NCBI GenBank assembly: GCA_016869715.1
Contig: VGDM01000005.1
Coordinates: forward strand, 1 to 64,000
Direction of reading: 5' to 3'
DNA length: 64,000 nt
DNA from: Alphaproteobacteria bacterium
GTDB taxonomy: Bacteria; Pseudomonadota; Alphaproteobacteria; Acetobacterales; Acetobacteraceae
In this document: positions 9,090-16,542 of the stretch, piece after piece
Layout of the letters: each line of letters starts with the position of its first letter
How positions within the stretch are numbered: the stretch's first letter is position 1
Notes under the pieces: model-generated
What the model was told of the DNA's origin: nothing
What the model saw: only the letters and a program-made list of their open reading frames with translations
Databases searched by the model: none
Program-made: the position numbers and the translations under genes

Positions 9090-10217
9090 ATGAACCCCGC
9101 CACCCGTTTCGCCCTGATTTATGCCGCGCAATTCGCGGCCTTTGGCGTCATGATGCCATTTCTGCCGCCGCTATTGCTCTCGCGCGGGTTGACGCCGGCT
9201 GATCTGGGCACGGTTTTGGCTGCCGGGAGTGCGCTGAAATTGCTGGCGGGGCCTTTGGGCGGGCGCGTTGCGGATTGGCTGGGCGATCCTCGGCTTGTGC
9301 TGATTTGCTGCACCGGCGCGGCGGCGGCCTTCGCGGCGGGGTTTGGCGTGGCGGCCGGGTTTTGGGCGCTGCTTTTGGTGAATTTGGCAATGGCGGCCGC
9401 ACTTGCGCCGACCACCGCACTTGCCGATGCCATGGCGCTGCGCGCCGCGCGGGAGCCCCCTGGCTTTGATTATGGGCGCGCCCGTGCGGCGGGTTCGGCA
9501 AGCTATATTCTGGCTGCCGTGCTGGCTGGCGCGTTTGTGAGTGTTTTGGGCGCGGGGAGTGCGGCCTGGCTGATTGCCGCCATGCTTGGCCTTGGCACGG
9601 CGGCGGCCTTTCTGTTGCCGCGTGCTGAGGGCTTTGGGCGCGGCGGGGCAAGCGGGTTTCGCGCGGCACTCGCGCTGCCCTGGTTGCGCCGGCTGATGGT
9701 GCTTGCCGCGCTGATGCAGGGCAGCCACGCGGCCTATTACGCCTTTGGGTCCATCCATTGGCAGGCTTTGGGCTTCAGCGCGGGGGTGATCGGCCTGCTT
9801 TGGGCCTGGGGTGTGGTGGCGGAGGTGGCGCTATTCCTGTGGGGGCGCGGCCTGGTGGAACGGCTTGGCGTGCGGGGCTTGATATGGCTCGCCGCCGGGG
9901 CGGGCTTGGTCCGCTGGCCGATCGTGGCGGTTGCTGAAAGCCTGCCGCCGCTGATTTTCGCGCAGGCGCTTCATGCGCTGACCTTTGGCGCCATGCATCT
10001 GGCGGCGATACGGCTATTGCAGGAACGCGTGCCGGCAAGCCTGGGCGGTACGGCGCAAACGCTGCTGGGGGCCGCGGTGGGGGCGATGACGACGCTGCTG
10101 ACCTTGGCGTCCGGGCCTGGCTATGCGGCGCTGGGGGCCGGGATTTTTTGGGCCATGGCGGGGCTTTGTGGGGTGGTGGCGGGTTTGGTGGGGGTGGGGA
10201 GCCTCAGCCGCAGGTAA
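9090..10217 (+). CDS. MFS transporter (LacY/nucleoside-symporter-like group)
   Basis: This 375-residue protein has 12 predicted hydrophobic segments. The MFS inter-helix 2/3 motif is GGRVADWLGDPR. The opening FALIYAAQFAAFGVMMPFLPPLLLSR style is typical of the MFS_1_like group, which includes HcaT and LacY relatives. It starts at ATG 9090, just inside a GTG at 9087. It is divergent from the helicase, and its end overlaps the convergent I78-like gene by 14 bp. The substrate is unknown. Confidence 0.85.
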   Translation: MNPATRFALIYAAQFAAFGVMMPFLPPLLLSRGLTPADLGTVLAAGSALKLLAGPLGGRVADWLGDPRLVLICCTGAAAAFAAGFGVAAGFWALLLVNLAMAAALAPTTALADAMALRAAREPPGFDYGRARAAGSASYILAAVLAGAFVSVLGAGSAAWLIAAMLGLGTAAAFLLPRAEGFGRGGASGFRAALALPWLRRLMVLAALMQGSHAAYYAFGSIHWQALGFSAGVIGLLWAWGVVAEVALFLWGRGLVERLGVRGLIWLAAGAGLVRWPIVAVAESLPPLIFAQALHALTFGAMHLAAIRLLQERVPASLGGTAQTLLGAAVGAMTTLLTLASGPGYAALGAGIFWAMAGLCGVVAGLVGVGSLSRR

Positions 10218-10485
10218 TCCGTGTCACCACGCCGCCTTCAATCAGCCAGGTGGCGCGATCTATCCGGTAATCCTTCGTCATCGGTGTGGTCGGCCCGCCC
10301 ATGCGCACGGTGCTGATGCCGGGCATGGCTTGCAGGGCAGCGCGCACTTCCTCAGGCGTCTTGCCGAACAAGGCCGGGAAGCGCGCTTCATGCCGCGCGC
10401 AGCCTTCGGGGGCCTGGGCTTGGGCGCCGCCGGCGAGGGTGAGCAGGCCGAAGCAAAGCGCCAAAGTGAGCCGCGTTTGGGTCAT
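10204..10485 (-). CDS. Secreted I78-type peptidase inhibitor-like protein
   Basis: This 93-residue protein has a signal peptide (TRLTLALCFGLLTLAGGAQA). The mature part has one Cys near the start (PEGCARHEARFP), the helix segment LFGKTPEEVRAAL, and the ending DYRIDRATWLIEGG then ITCG. The Cys plus DYRxDR plus terminal CG layout matches the I78 inhibitor family (elastase/subtilisin inhibitors in the periplasm). I chose the ATG at 10485 because it places the signal peptide at the N-terminus; the frame extends upstream without homology. Confidence 0.7.
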   Translation of the reverse strand: MTQTRLTLALCFGLLTLAGGAQAQAPEGCARHEARFPALFGKTPEEVRAALQAMPGISTVRMGGPTTPMTKDYRIDRATWLIEGGVVTRITCG

Positions 10486-10614
10486 CGGGTTTTCCTTCCA
10501 TGTTGAGGGGATGAAAGCCTGACTTCGTGGCGATTTCAGGGTGATCTCTGCCACATTGCCGCGCGGCTTAGCAGGCGCCATTCTGGCCGTGATCAATGCA
10601 TAAGGAACCCACCC

Positions 10615-11301
10615 ATGGCTCAGCCGCTTTCGATCATGTCCACCCTGGCGCTTCAGGGCCTGCTTGACGTGCTAGCGCCGCTTTGGGCGAAGACCAACCC
10701 TGCCCCGGCCATGGTGTTTGACCCAACGAAAAACATTTCTCAGCGCATTGCGGATGGCGCGCGGGGCGATATCGCGATCCTGACCGCGGCGGCGGTGGAT
10801 GATTTCATCGCCAATGGGGTTTTCGCGCAGGGCAGCCAGCGCGATTTGGCGCTGTCCCATATTGGTGTTGCGGTCGCGGCCGGCGCACAGCGGCCCGACA
10901 TCAGCACGCCAGAAGCCTTCCGCGCGACACTGCTGGCAACACCATCACTGGCCTATTCCCGCGCGGGCGCAAGCGGGCTGTTCTTTGCGGGGTTGATCGA
11001 AAGGCTTGGCATTGCGGCGGAGGTGGATGCGAAAGCCACCGTGATCCCGCAGGGTTTTACCGGAGAATTGCTGATGCGCGGCGAAGTCGCACTCGCCATT
11101 CAGCAAGTCAGCGAATTGATGACCGTGCCGGGGATAGACATTATCGGCACGCTGCCCGCTGAAATTGGCGAGGTCATGACTTTCTCCGCCGCCATCTTCG
11201 CCGAGGCGCCGCAGCCGGAAGCTGCGCGCGCCTTCATGGCGTTTTTGGTTGAAGGCGCGGATGCCAAGTTGCTCCGCGCCAAGGGGTTGGAGCCGGTTTA
11301 G
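10615..11301 (+). CDS. ModA-like substrate-binding protein lacking a signal peptide
   Basis: This 228-residue periplasmic-binding-protein fold resembles molybdate-type binding proteins: LSIMSTLALQGLLDVLAPLW, GDIAILTAAAVDDFI, and a late AARAFMAFLVEG segment. It has no signal peptide and cannot gain one: an in-frame TAA lies just before the start, and AAGGAA sits about 8 nt upstream of the ATG. It therefore appears cytoplasmic, or the gene was re-started after loss of its export signal. No ABC permease or ATPase is adjacent. The ligand is unknown. Confidence 0.75.
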   Translation: MAQPLSIMSTLALQGLLDVLAPLWAKTNPAPAMVFDPTKNISQRIADGARGDIAILTAAAVDDFIANGVFAQGSQRDLALSHIGVAVAAGAQRPDISTPEAFRATLLATPSLAYSRAGASGLFFAGLIERLGIAAEVDAKATVIPQGFTGELLMRGEVALAIQQVSELMTVPGIDIIGTLPAEIGEVMTFSAAIFAEAPQPEAARAFMAFLVEGADAKLLRAKGLEPV

Positions 11302-11321
11302 GGGATGGCGGAGAACAAAGC

Positions 11322-11631
11322 CTAGGTCGCAAACAGCGCATAGATATCCGCAAGCGTCACATTGCCCGCCAGGATCACATCATCCCCCGCGCCGCCATTG
11401 AAATTATTGGCAAGCCCATTGCCGATCAGCATGTCATTGCCCGCACCACCAGTGATGGCGATGCCGAAAATGCCGCTGTCAATCCGAAGTACCTCAATCT
11501 GATCAGGCATGGTCATGCTGACCGAGGCGATGATGGTATCAGCACCTCCGCCGGTGAGTTCGATCACCTGATCGCCAGCATCGGTGACGAAGAACAGATC
11601 ATTGCCCGCACCGCCCGCCAGCGTATCGGTT
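11322..11631 (-). pseudogene. C-terminal fragment of an RTX (hemolysin-type) protein
   Basis: Read on the minus strand, about 100 residues carry Ca2+-binding nonapeptide repeats (LAGGAGNDLFFV, GGAGNDMLIGNG, GGAGDDVILAGN) and end in DIYALFAT. These are the C-terminal hallmark of type I-secreted RTX proteins. The coding signal stops abruptly near 11631, where the remains of an opposite-strand gene begin. The N-terminal bulk, start and promoter are missing. Upstream in-frame sequence on this strand is antisense to the neighbouring fragment and not RTX-like. Confidence 0.75.
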
Positions 11632-12147
11632 GTGGCGGATGGCTGGCGCGAACATCGCGCCGCCGGCGGGCAGGTGATTGATGTGGCGTCTGGAGAGGTT
11701 GTGGCGCAGGGGCTTTCCATGCCGCATTCGCCGCGGCTGCATAAGGGTACGCTTTGTCTGCTGAATGCTGGCAGCGGGGAATTCGGCCGCCTTGATGTGG
11801 CAAGCGGGAAGTTTGAACCGATTGCCTTCTGCCCTGGCTTTTTGCGCGGCATGAGTTTTTTGGGCGATTACGCGTTGGTGGGGCTTTCGCTGCCGCGTGA
11901 AAATCGTACTTTCAGCGGGCTTGCCTTGGACGATGCGCTGAAGTCGCGCGGGGCGGAGCCGCGCTGCGGCGTGATGGTCATTGATCTGACATCAGGCGGT
12001 GCGCCGCATTGGCTCCGCTTTGAAGGCGTGGTGCAAGAACTTTACGATGTCGCGGCCATTCTGGGCCGACGTGCGCGAGCCGCCATTGGCTTCATGGGCG
12101 AGGAGGTTCGGCGCATGGTGAGCATTGGCGAAGGACCGGGCGCGTAG
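11632..12147 (+). pseudogene. C-terminal fragment of a TIGR03032-family protein
   Basis: From about 11632 the plus strand encodes VADGWREHRAAGGQVIDV, GLSMPHSPRLHKGTL, RCGVMVIDL and RFEGVVQELYDVA, the C-terminal half of the TIGR03032 (DUF4915-type) beta-propeller-like family. It reaches a plausible natural end near position 12147. The N-terminal half is absent, and the frame upstream runs into the RTX fragment on the other strand. No credible start or RBS exists at the junction. The function of the family is not established. Confidence 0.7.
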
Positions 12148-13788
12148 TCAGGCGCCCAACGCAAACCCCTCATACCCCTTCTCCGCCACCTCATCGCAAA
12201 TTCGCCGATACCGCGCCATGCCGCCAATATAAGGCATAAACACGCGCGGCTTGCCAGGCACATTGGCGCCCAGATACCAGGAATGCGGCGTTTTCGGGAA
12301 AAGCGTGCGGTTGGCCACTTCCTGCACCTGCACCATCCAATCATCCACCGCAGCGGGCTTCGCTTCAATGCGCGTCTGGCCGGCAGCGCGCATATCCGCG
12401 ATGCAACGCGTGATCCAATCCACATGCTGTTCGATGGCAACAGGCATATTGGTCAGCACGGAAGGGCTGCCAGGCCCGGTGATGGTGAACAGATTGGGGA
12501 AACCCACCACGTGCAGGCCCAAGTAGCTGCGCGGCCCTTCGCGCCAGACATCGCGTAAAGCCACACCATCGCGCCCCGCGATATTCAGGTTGAATAAAGG
12601 CCCGGTCATGGCATCAAAGCCGGTCGCAAACACGATGATATCCAAAGGATATTCGGCCTTGCTGGTCTTCACGCCCCGGGCGGTGATGCGCTCAATCGGT
12701 TCAGCCCGCAGATTGACCAGATCAACCGTATCGCGGTTATAGGCTTCGAAATAGCCGGTATCTATCGGCGGACGCTTGGTCGCGAAGCCGTGATCAATAT
12801 CGGCAAGGATCGCGGCCTTGGCGGGGTCCGTCACGATCTGGCCGATCTTGTTCTTGAGGAAGTCGGAGACGATCCTATTAGCTTCCTCATTCGTCAATAC
12901 ATCACGGAATTCGGCACGCAGCCTGAGGCCACCCTTTTCCCAGGCCTTTTCAAAAATCTCGTTCCGTTCATCGTCGGAGACTTCCAGCACGGAACGATCC
13001 GCAATGCGCCAGGGATGGCCATTGACGGTGGAGCGCATCACATCACGAATTTCGGCGAAATTCTCGCGCACATATTTCTTGAAATCATCGGTCAGCGGCG
13101 CATTCCGCGCGGGGATCGAATAATTCGCCGTGCGCTGAAAGACAGTCAAATGCTTAGCGGCGGCTGCAATCACCGGAATGGCCTGAATGCCGGTGGACCC
13201 GGTGCCGATCACGCCCACGCGCCTACCCGTGAAATCCACACCCTCATGCGGCCATTCGCCGGTGTGATACCATTTGCCCTGGAAATCCGGGATGCCATCA
13301 ATCTTCGGCAGATTGGCCGAAGAAAGGCAGCCAACGGCCGAGATCAGATAGCGCGCCGCATAATACCCGCCCTGTTCGGTCTGCACATGCCAAAGATTTT
13401 CCGCTTCATCATAACGCGCCACCACCACGCGCGCACCAAAGGCGATGTCGCGCTTCAAATCCAGCTTATCGGCAGCGTAATTCAGGTAGCGCAGAATCTC
13501 CGGCTGGCTCGGGTAGCGCTCGGACCACTCCCAGCCCTGCACCAGCTCATCCGAAAAATGATAGCAATAGCTATGGCTTTCGGAATCGCAGCGCGCGCCC
13601 GGATAGCGGTTCCAATACCAGGTGCCGCCCACGCCATCGCCCGCTTCCAGCACATGGGCGGAAAGCCCGAGCCGATCCCGGAGTGAATGGAGCTGATACA
13701 AGCCGGCGAAACCGGCGCCGATGATCAGCGCATCATAAAGCTTCGCCTTGGTTGAGTTGGCGGCAAGCGGGGCTACGGCATCAAGCAT
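12148..13788 (-). CDS. Flavin-containing Baeyer-Villiger-type monooxygenase
   Basis: This 546-residue FAD/NADPH enzyme resembles cyclohexanone monooxygenase. The FAD Rossmann motif IIGAGFAGLYQLHSLRD is near residue 20, with GGTWYWNRYPGARCD downstream. The BVMO fingerprint FQGKWYHTGEWP and the NADPH motif VIGTGSTGIQAIP follow. Length matches the family. I start at ATG 13788 (MLDAVAPLAA); the longer frame upstream is antisense noise in the folE promoter gap. It would insert oxygen next to a ketone, giving an ester or lactone. The substrate is unknown. Confidence 0.9.
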   Translation of the reverse strand: MLDAVAPLAANSTKAKLYDALIIGAGFAGLYQLHSLRDRLGLSAHVLEAGDGVGGTWYWNRYPGARCDSESHSYCYHFSDELVQGWEWSERYPSQPEILRYLNYAADKLDLKRDIAFGARVVVARYDEAENLWHVQTEQGGYYAARYLISAVGCLSSANLPKIDGIPDFQGKWYHTGEWPHEGVDFTGRRVGVIGTGSTGIQAIPVIAAAAKHLTVFQRTANYSIPARNAPLTDDFKKYVRENFAEIRDVMRSTVNGHPWRIADRSVLEVSDDERNEIFEKAWEKGGLRLRAEFRDVLTNEEANRIVSDFLKNKIGQIVTDPAKAAILADIDHGFATKRPPIDTGYFEAYNRDTVDLVNLRAEPIERITARGVKTSKAEYPLDIIVFATGFDAMTGPLFNLNIAGRDGVALRDVWREGPRSYLGLHVVGFPNLFTITGPGSPSVLTNMPVAIEQHVDWITRCIADMRAAGQTRIEAKPAAVDDWMVQVQEVANRTLFPKTPHSWYLGANVPGKPRVFMPYIGGMARYRRICDEVAEKGYEGFALGA

Positions 13789-13959
13789 GGCGGGTTCTTC
13801 TGGTTGGTTATGGAGTTGCCAAGTTACTCCAGCCGGGCGCCCGACGCCAAGCGGGGGTAAATCCTTGCCATTTCGGCGGGGCGGCCCACATAGGGTGTGT
13901 TGGCGTCGCAAAGCCCCCTGCCTTCTAGCGCCGCTTTGACCTTGGGAAAGACCAATACC

Positions 13960-14604
13960 GTGAATATTCAAACTCCTGCCTCTGGCCTCACTACGGCCAA
14001 TGCCTCTCTGGAGCCGCGCCCGTCCCGCGCGGAAGCCGAAGCCGCAGTGCGCACGTTGCTGCGCTGGGCCGGCGACGACCCGGACCGCGAGGGCCTGGTG
14101 GACACTCCCGCGCGCGTCGCCCGCGCCTATGAAGAATTCTTCGCGGGCTATGAGACAGACCCGGTAGATTTGCTCGCACGGTCCTTCGAAGAAACCGATG
14201 GCTATGATGAAATGGTGATCCTGCGGGACATCCGCATGGAAAGCCATTGCGAACACCATATGGTGCCAATCATCGGTCGCGCGCATATCGCCTATTTGCC
14301 GCAGGGCCGCGTGGTGGGCATCAGCAAGCTCGCCCGCGTTTTAGAAGTTTATGCAAAGCGCCTGCAAATCCAGGAAAAGCTGACGGCACAGGTCGCGAAT
14401 ACTATCGAACAGGTGCTGAAGCCGAAAGGTGTCGCCGTGGTGATTGAAGCGGCGCATCAATGCATGACCACGCGCGGCATCCACAAGCCGGGCGTGACGA
14501 TGGTGACCAGCCGCATGCTCGGCGCTTTCCGTGATGATGCCAGCACACGGCGCGAATTCCTGTCCATTATCGGTGGCCAGCGCGCAAGTGTGATTGAGGG
14601 TTAG
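13960..14604 (+). CDS. folE: GTP cyclohydrolase I
   Basis: It converts GTP to 7,8-dihydroneopterin triphosphate, the first step of folate/tetrahydropterin synthesis. The zinc ligands are in [10 protein letters not shown] and [10 protein letters not shown], with family blocks [20 protein letters not shown] and [19 protein letters not shown] prefer the GTG at 13960 (GGGAAAG 11 nt upstream), giving 214 residues. Another GTG at 13897 would add 21 poorly conserved residues. A hairpin follows the stop. Confidence 0.93.
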   Translation: MNIQTPASGLTTANASLEPRPSRAEAEAAVRTLLRWAGDDPDREGLVDTPARVARAYEEFFAGYETDPVDLLARSFEETDGYDEMVILRDIRMESHCEHHMVPIIGRAHIAYLPQGRVVGISKLARVLEVYAKRLQIQEKLTAQVANTIEQVLKPKGVAVVIEAAHQCMTTRGIHKPGVTMVTSRMLGAFRDDASTRREFLSIIGGQRASVIEG

Positions 14605-14621
14605 ATTGTAGCTTGCCTAAA

Positions 14622-14652
14622 CCGAAGCGCCGCTTGACCAAGGGGCGCTTCG
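14622..14652 (+). terminator. Strong hairpin after folE
   Basis: CCGAAGCGCC (14622-14631) pairs perfectly with GGCGCTTCGG (14643-14652), an 11-nt loop between them. There is no T tract, so termination would be inefficient or Rho-assisted. It ends 16 nt before the next start codon and could also affect that gene's translation. Confidence 0.5.
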
Positions 14653-14668
14653 GGACGCATGAGCGCCC

Positions 14669-15061
14669 ATGCGCTTCACCACACCCCCCAGTGCCGAAGA
14701 CCTGATCGCATTGGCCGAGGATGCGCTTGCCGCCATCCCGAAGCCGCTCCGTGATCTGCTGCAGGGCGTCGCCATCCTGGTGGATGACGTCGCGGATGGG
14801 GAAATGCTCCGCGAACTCGGCATCGAAAACCCCTATGAGCTGACGGGGCTTTACCTTGGCGTGCCGCTCACTGAAAAAACCAGCGCCGCAACGCCGGCAG
14901 AACCGGACCACATCCTGCTATTCCGCGAACCCATCCTGCTGGAATGGGTCGAATCTGGGGAGGATTTGTTCCGCCTGGTGCGGACCGTGCTGATCCACGA
15001 AATCGGCCACCATTTAGGCTTTTTGGATGAGGATATCGAACGGCTGGAAAAAGGGGAGTAG
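14669..15061 (+). CDS. Minimal zincin-like metallopeptidase family protein
   Basis: This 130-residue protein carries the zinc motif HEIGHHLGF near residue 115, preceded by LVRTVLIHE and followed by acidic residues (DEDIERLE). It belongs to the short PF06262-type 'metallopeptidase family protein' group, in which the HExxHxxG/D helix sits at the C-terminus. No signal peptide is present, so it is cytoplasmic. The physiological substrate is unknown. Confidence 0.85.
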   Translation: MRFTTPPSAEDLIALAEDALAAIPKPLRDLLQGVAILVDDVADGEMLRELGIENPYELTGLYLGVPLTEKTSAATPAEPDHILLFREPILLEWVESGEDLFRLVRTVLIHEIGHHLGFLDEDIERLEKGE

Positions 15062-15114
15062 CCGTTAGCAAGGTCAGAGGCCCCCCGGTTTGAACCCGCC
15101 CCGATCCGCCTTAC

Positions 15115-16542
15115 ATGAGCGGCATGTCCATCTGCTTCACCCTGAATGGCGAAACGCGGTCCCTGCCCGGTGACACGCCCCCAGCCATGACCCTGCTCGA
15201 TTGGCTTCGTGCGGCGGGGCTAACCGGCACCAAGGAAGGCTGTGCGGAGGGTGATTGCGGCGCCTGCACCGTGGTGATTGAGGCGCCGGATGGCGCCCGC
15301 GCCCCGGTGAATGCCTGCCTGATGACGCTCGGCCAGGCGCATGGCCTGGCGCTGCGCAGTGTGGAGGGGCTTTCCAGCCCCGATGGCGCGCTGCACCCCG
15401 TGCAGGCCGCAGTGCTGGTCGCCGAGGCCACACAATGCGGCTTCTGCACGCCGGGGATTGTCATGTCGCTTTACGCCCATGCGCGGATGGGTGGTGACGC
15501 GCATGAGGCTTTGGCCGGAAACCTTTGCCGCTGCACCGGCTATCGCCCAATTTTGGATGCCATGGCGGCCTTGCCGGTGGCGGAGGAACCCGCGCCGTCC
15601 TGCCCCGTAACTGACGTGACCGCCCTTGGCCCGCCCGAGCATCGCTTTTTCCTGCCGCGCAGTTTGGCTGAAACCCTGAAGCTGCGGCGCGAAAACCCTG
15701 AGGCATGGTTATTGGCCGGCGGCACTGATCTCGGCCTGCGGTTTTCGGAACATCGCGACAATCCCGCTGCGATTATTTGCCTGCGTGATGTTGTAGAATT
15801 GCGTGGCATTAGCGCGGGGGCAGAGGGGCTTTCGGTTGGTGCAGCGGAACCCTATGCGGCGCTGTTTGATCTGATCGCCGATGATCGGGATTTCGCGGGT
15901 TTTGCCACGCTGTTGCGGCGCTTGGGCTCTCGCCAAATCCGCGCACTTGGCACGCTTGGCGGCAATTTGGGCACCGCAAGCCCGATTGGCGATGCGCTGC
16001 CGCCCCTGCTGGCGCTTGGCGCGCAGGTCACCCTCGCGGGGCCTAGTGGCATGCGCGACGTCGCGGTTCGGGATTTCCTGCTCGGCTATCGGCGCAATGC
16101 GCTGGGCGAGCATGAGGTCATTGCGCGAATCTTCATCCCAAGGCCTGCGCCGGGGGCGATTTTCGCTGCCGAAAAACTCTCCCGCCGGCATGATCAGGAT
16201 ATCAGCGCGGTTGGGCTTTCGGTGCTGCTGGAACGTGATCATCAGGTGATTACCCGCGCGCGTATCGCCCATGGCGGCTGCGGACCAATGGCGGCGCGCG
16301 CACCGGAAGCCGAAGCAATGCTGCATGGCGCGCCCTTCACCGAAGCGCAAGCGCGCATGGCGGGTGAGGCTTTGGCGCGCGCCATCACACCCATGGATGA
16401 TTTGCGCGGCACTGCCAATTATCGCCGCATCGCCGCGCGCAATCTGATGCTGCGGCTTTATTGGCGCGCAGCGCGGCCAGATACGGCAGCGGAAATCATG
16501 GCCCTGGCCACGCCTCATGCACCGCGGTTCATCGCGCCATGA
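15115..16542 (+). CDS. xdhA: Xanthine dehydrogenase small subunit (2Fe-2S / FAD)
   Basis: This 475-residue electron-transfer subunit of a molybdenum hydroxylase has a plant-type [2Fe-2S] domain (CAEGDCGACTVV), a second helical [2Fe-2S] domain (TQCGFCTPG and CRCTGYRPI), and an FAD domain starting at about residue 180 (LLAGGTDLGLRFSEH). The N-terminal fusion of iron-sulfur and FAD domains is the XdhA layout, rather than separate CoxS/CoxM proteins. It overlaps xdhB by 4 bp. It oxidises purines to urate with NAD+ as acceptor. xdhC is not in the window. Confidence 0.93.
   Translation: MSGMSICFTLNGETRSLPGDTPPAMTLLDWLRAAGLTGTKEGCAEGDCGACTVVIEAPDGARAPVNACLMTLGQAHGLALRSVEGLSSPDGALHPVQAAVLVAEATQCGFCTPGIVMSLYAHARMGGDAHEALAGNLCRCTGYRPILDAMAALPVAEEPAPSCPVTDVTALGPPEHRFFLPRSLAETLKLRRENPEAWLLAGGTDLGLRFSEHRDNPAAIICLRDVVELRGISAGAEGLSVGAAEPYAALFDLIADDRDFAGFATLLRRLGSRQIRALGTLGGNLGTASPIGDALPPLLALGAQVTLAGPSGMRDVAVRDFLLGYRRNALGEHEVIARIFIPRPAPGAIFAAEKLSRRHDQDISAVGLSVLLERDHQVITRARIAHGGCGPMAARAPEAEAMLHGAPFTEAQARMAGEALARAITPMDDLRGTANYRRIAARNLMLRLYWRAARPDTAAEIMALATPHAPRFIAP

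Noticed and set aside
13789-13959. tRNA or riboswitch in the BVMO-folE gap
   Set aside because: No cloverleaf or known aptamer core is visible; probably only divergent promoters.
12148-14286. 712-residue start for the monooxygenase
   Set aside because: The N-terminal 166 codons overlap folE antisense; similarity begins after ATG 13788.
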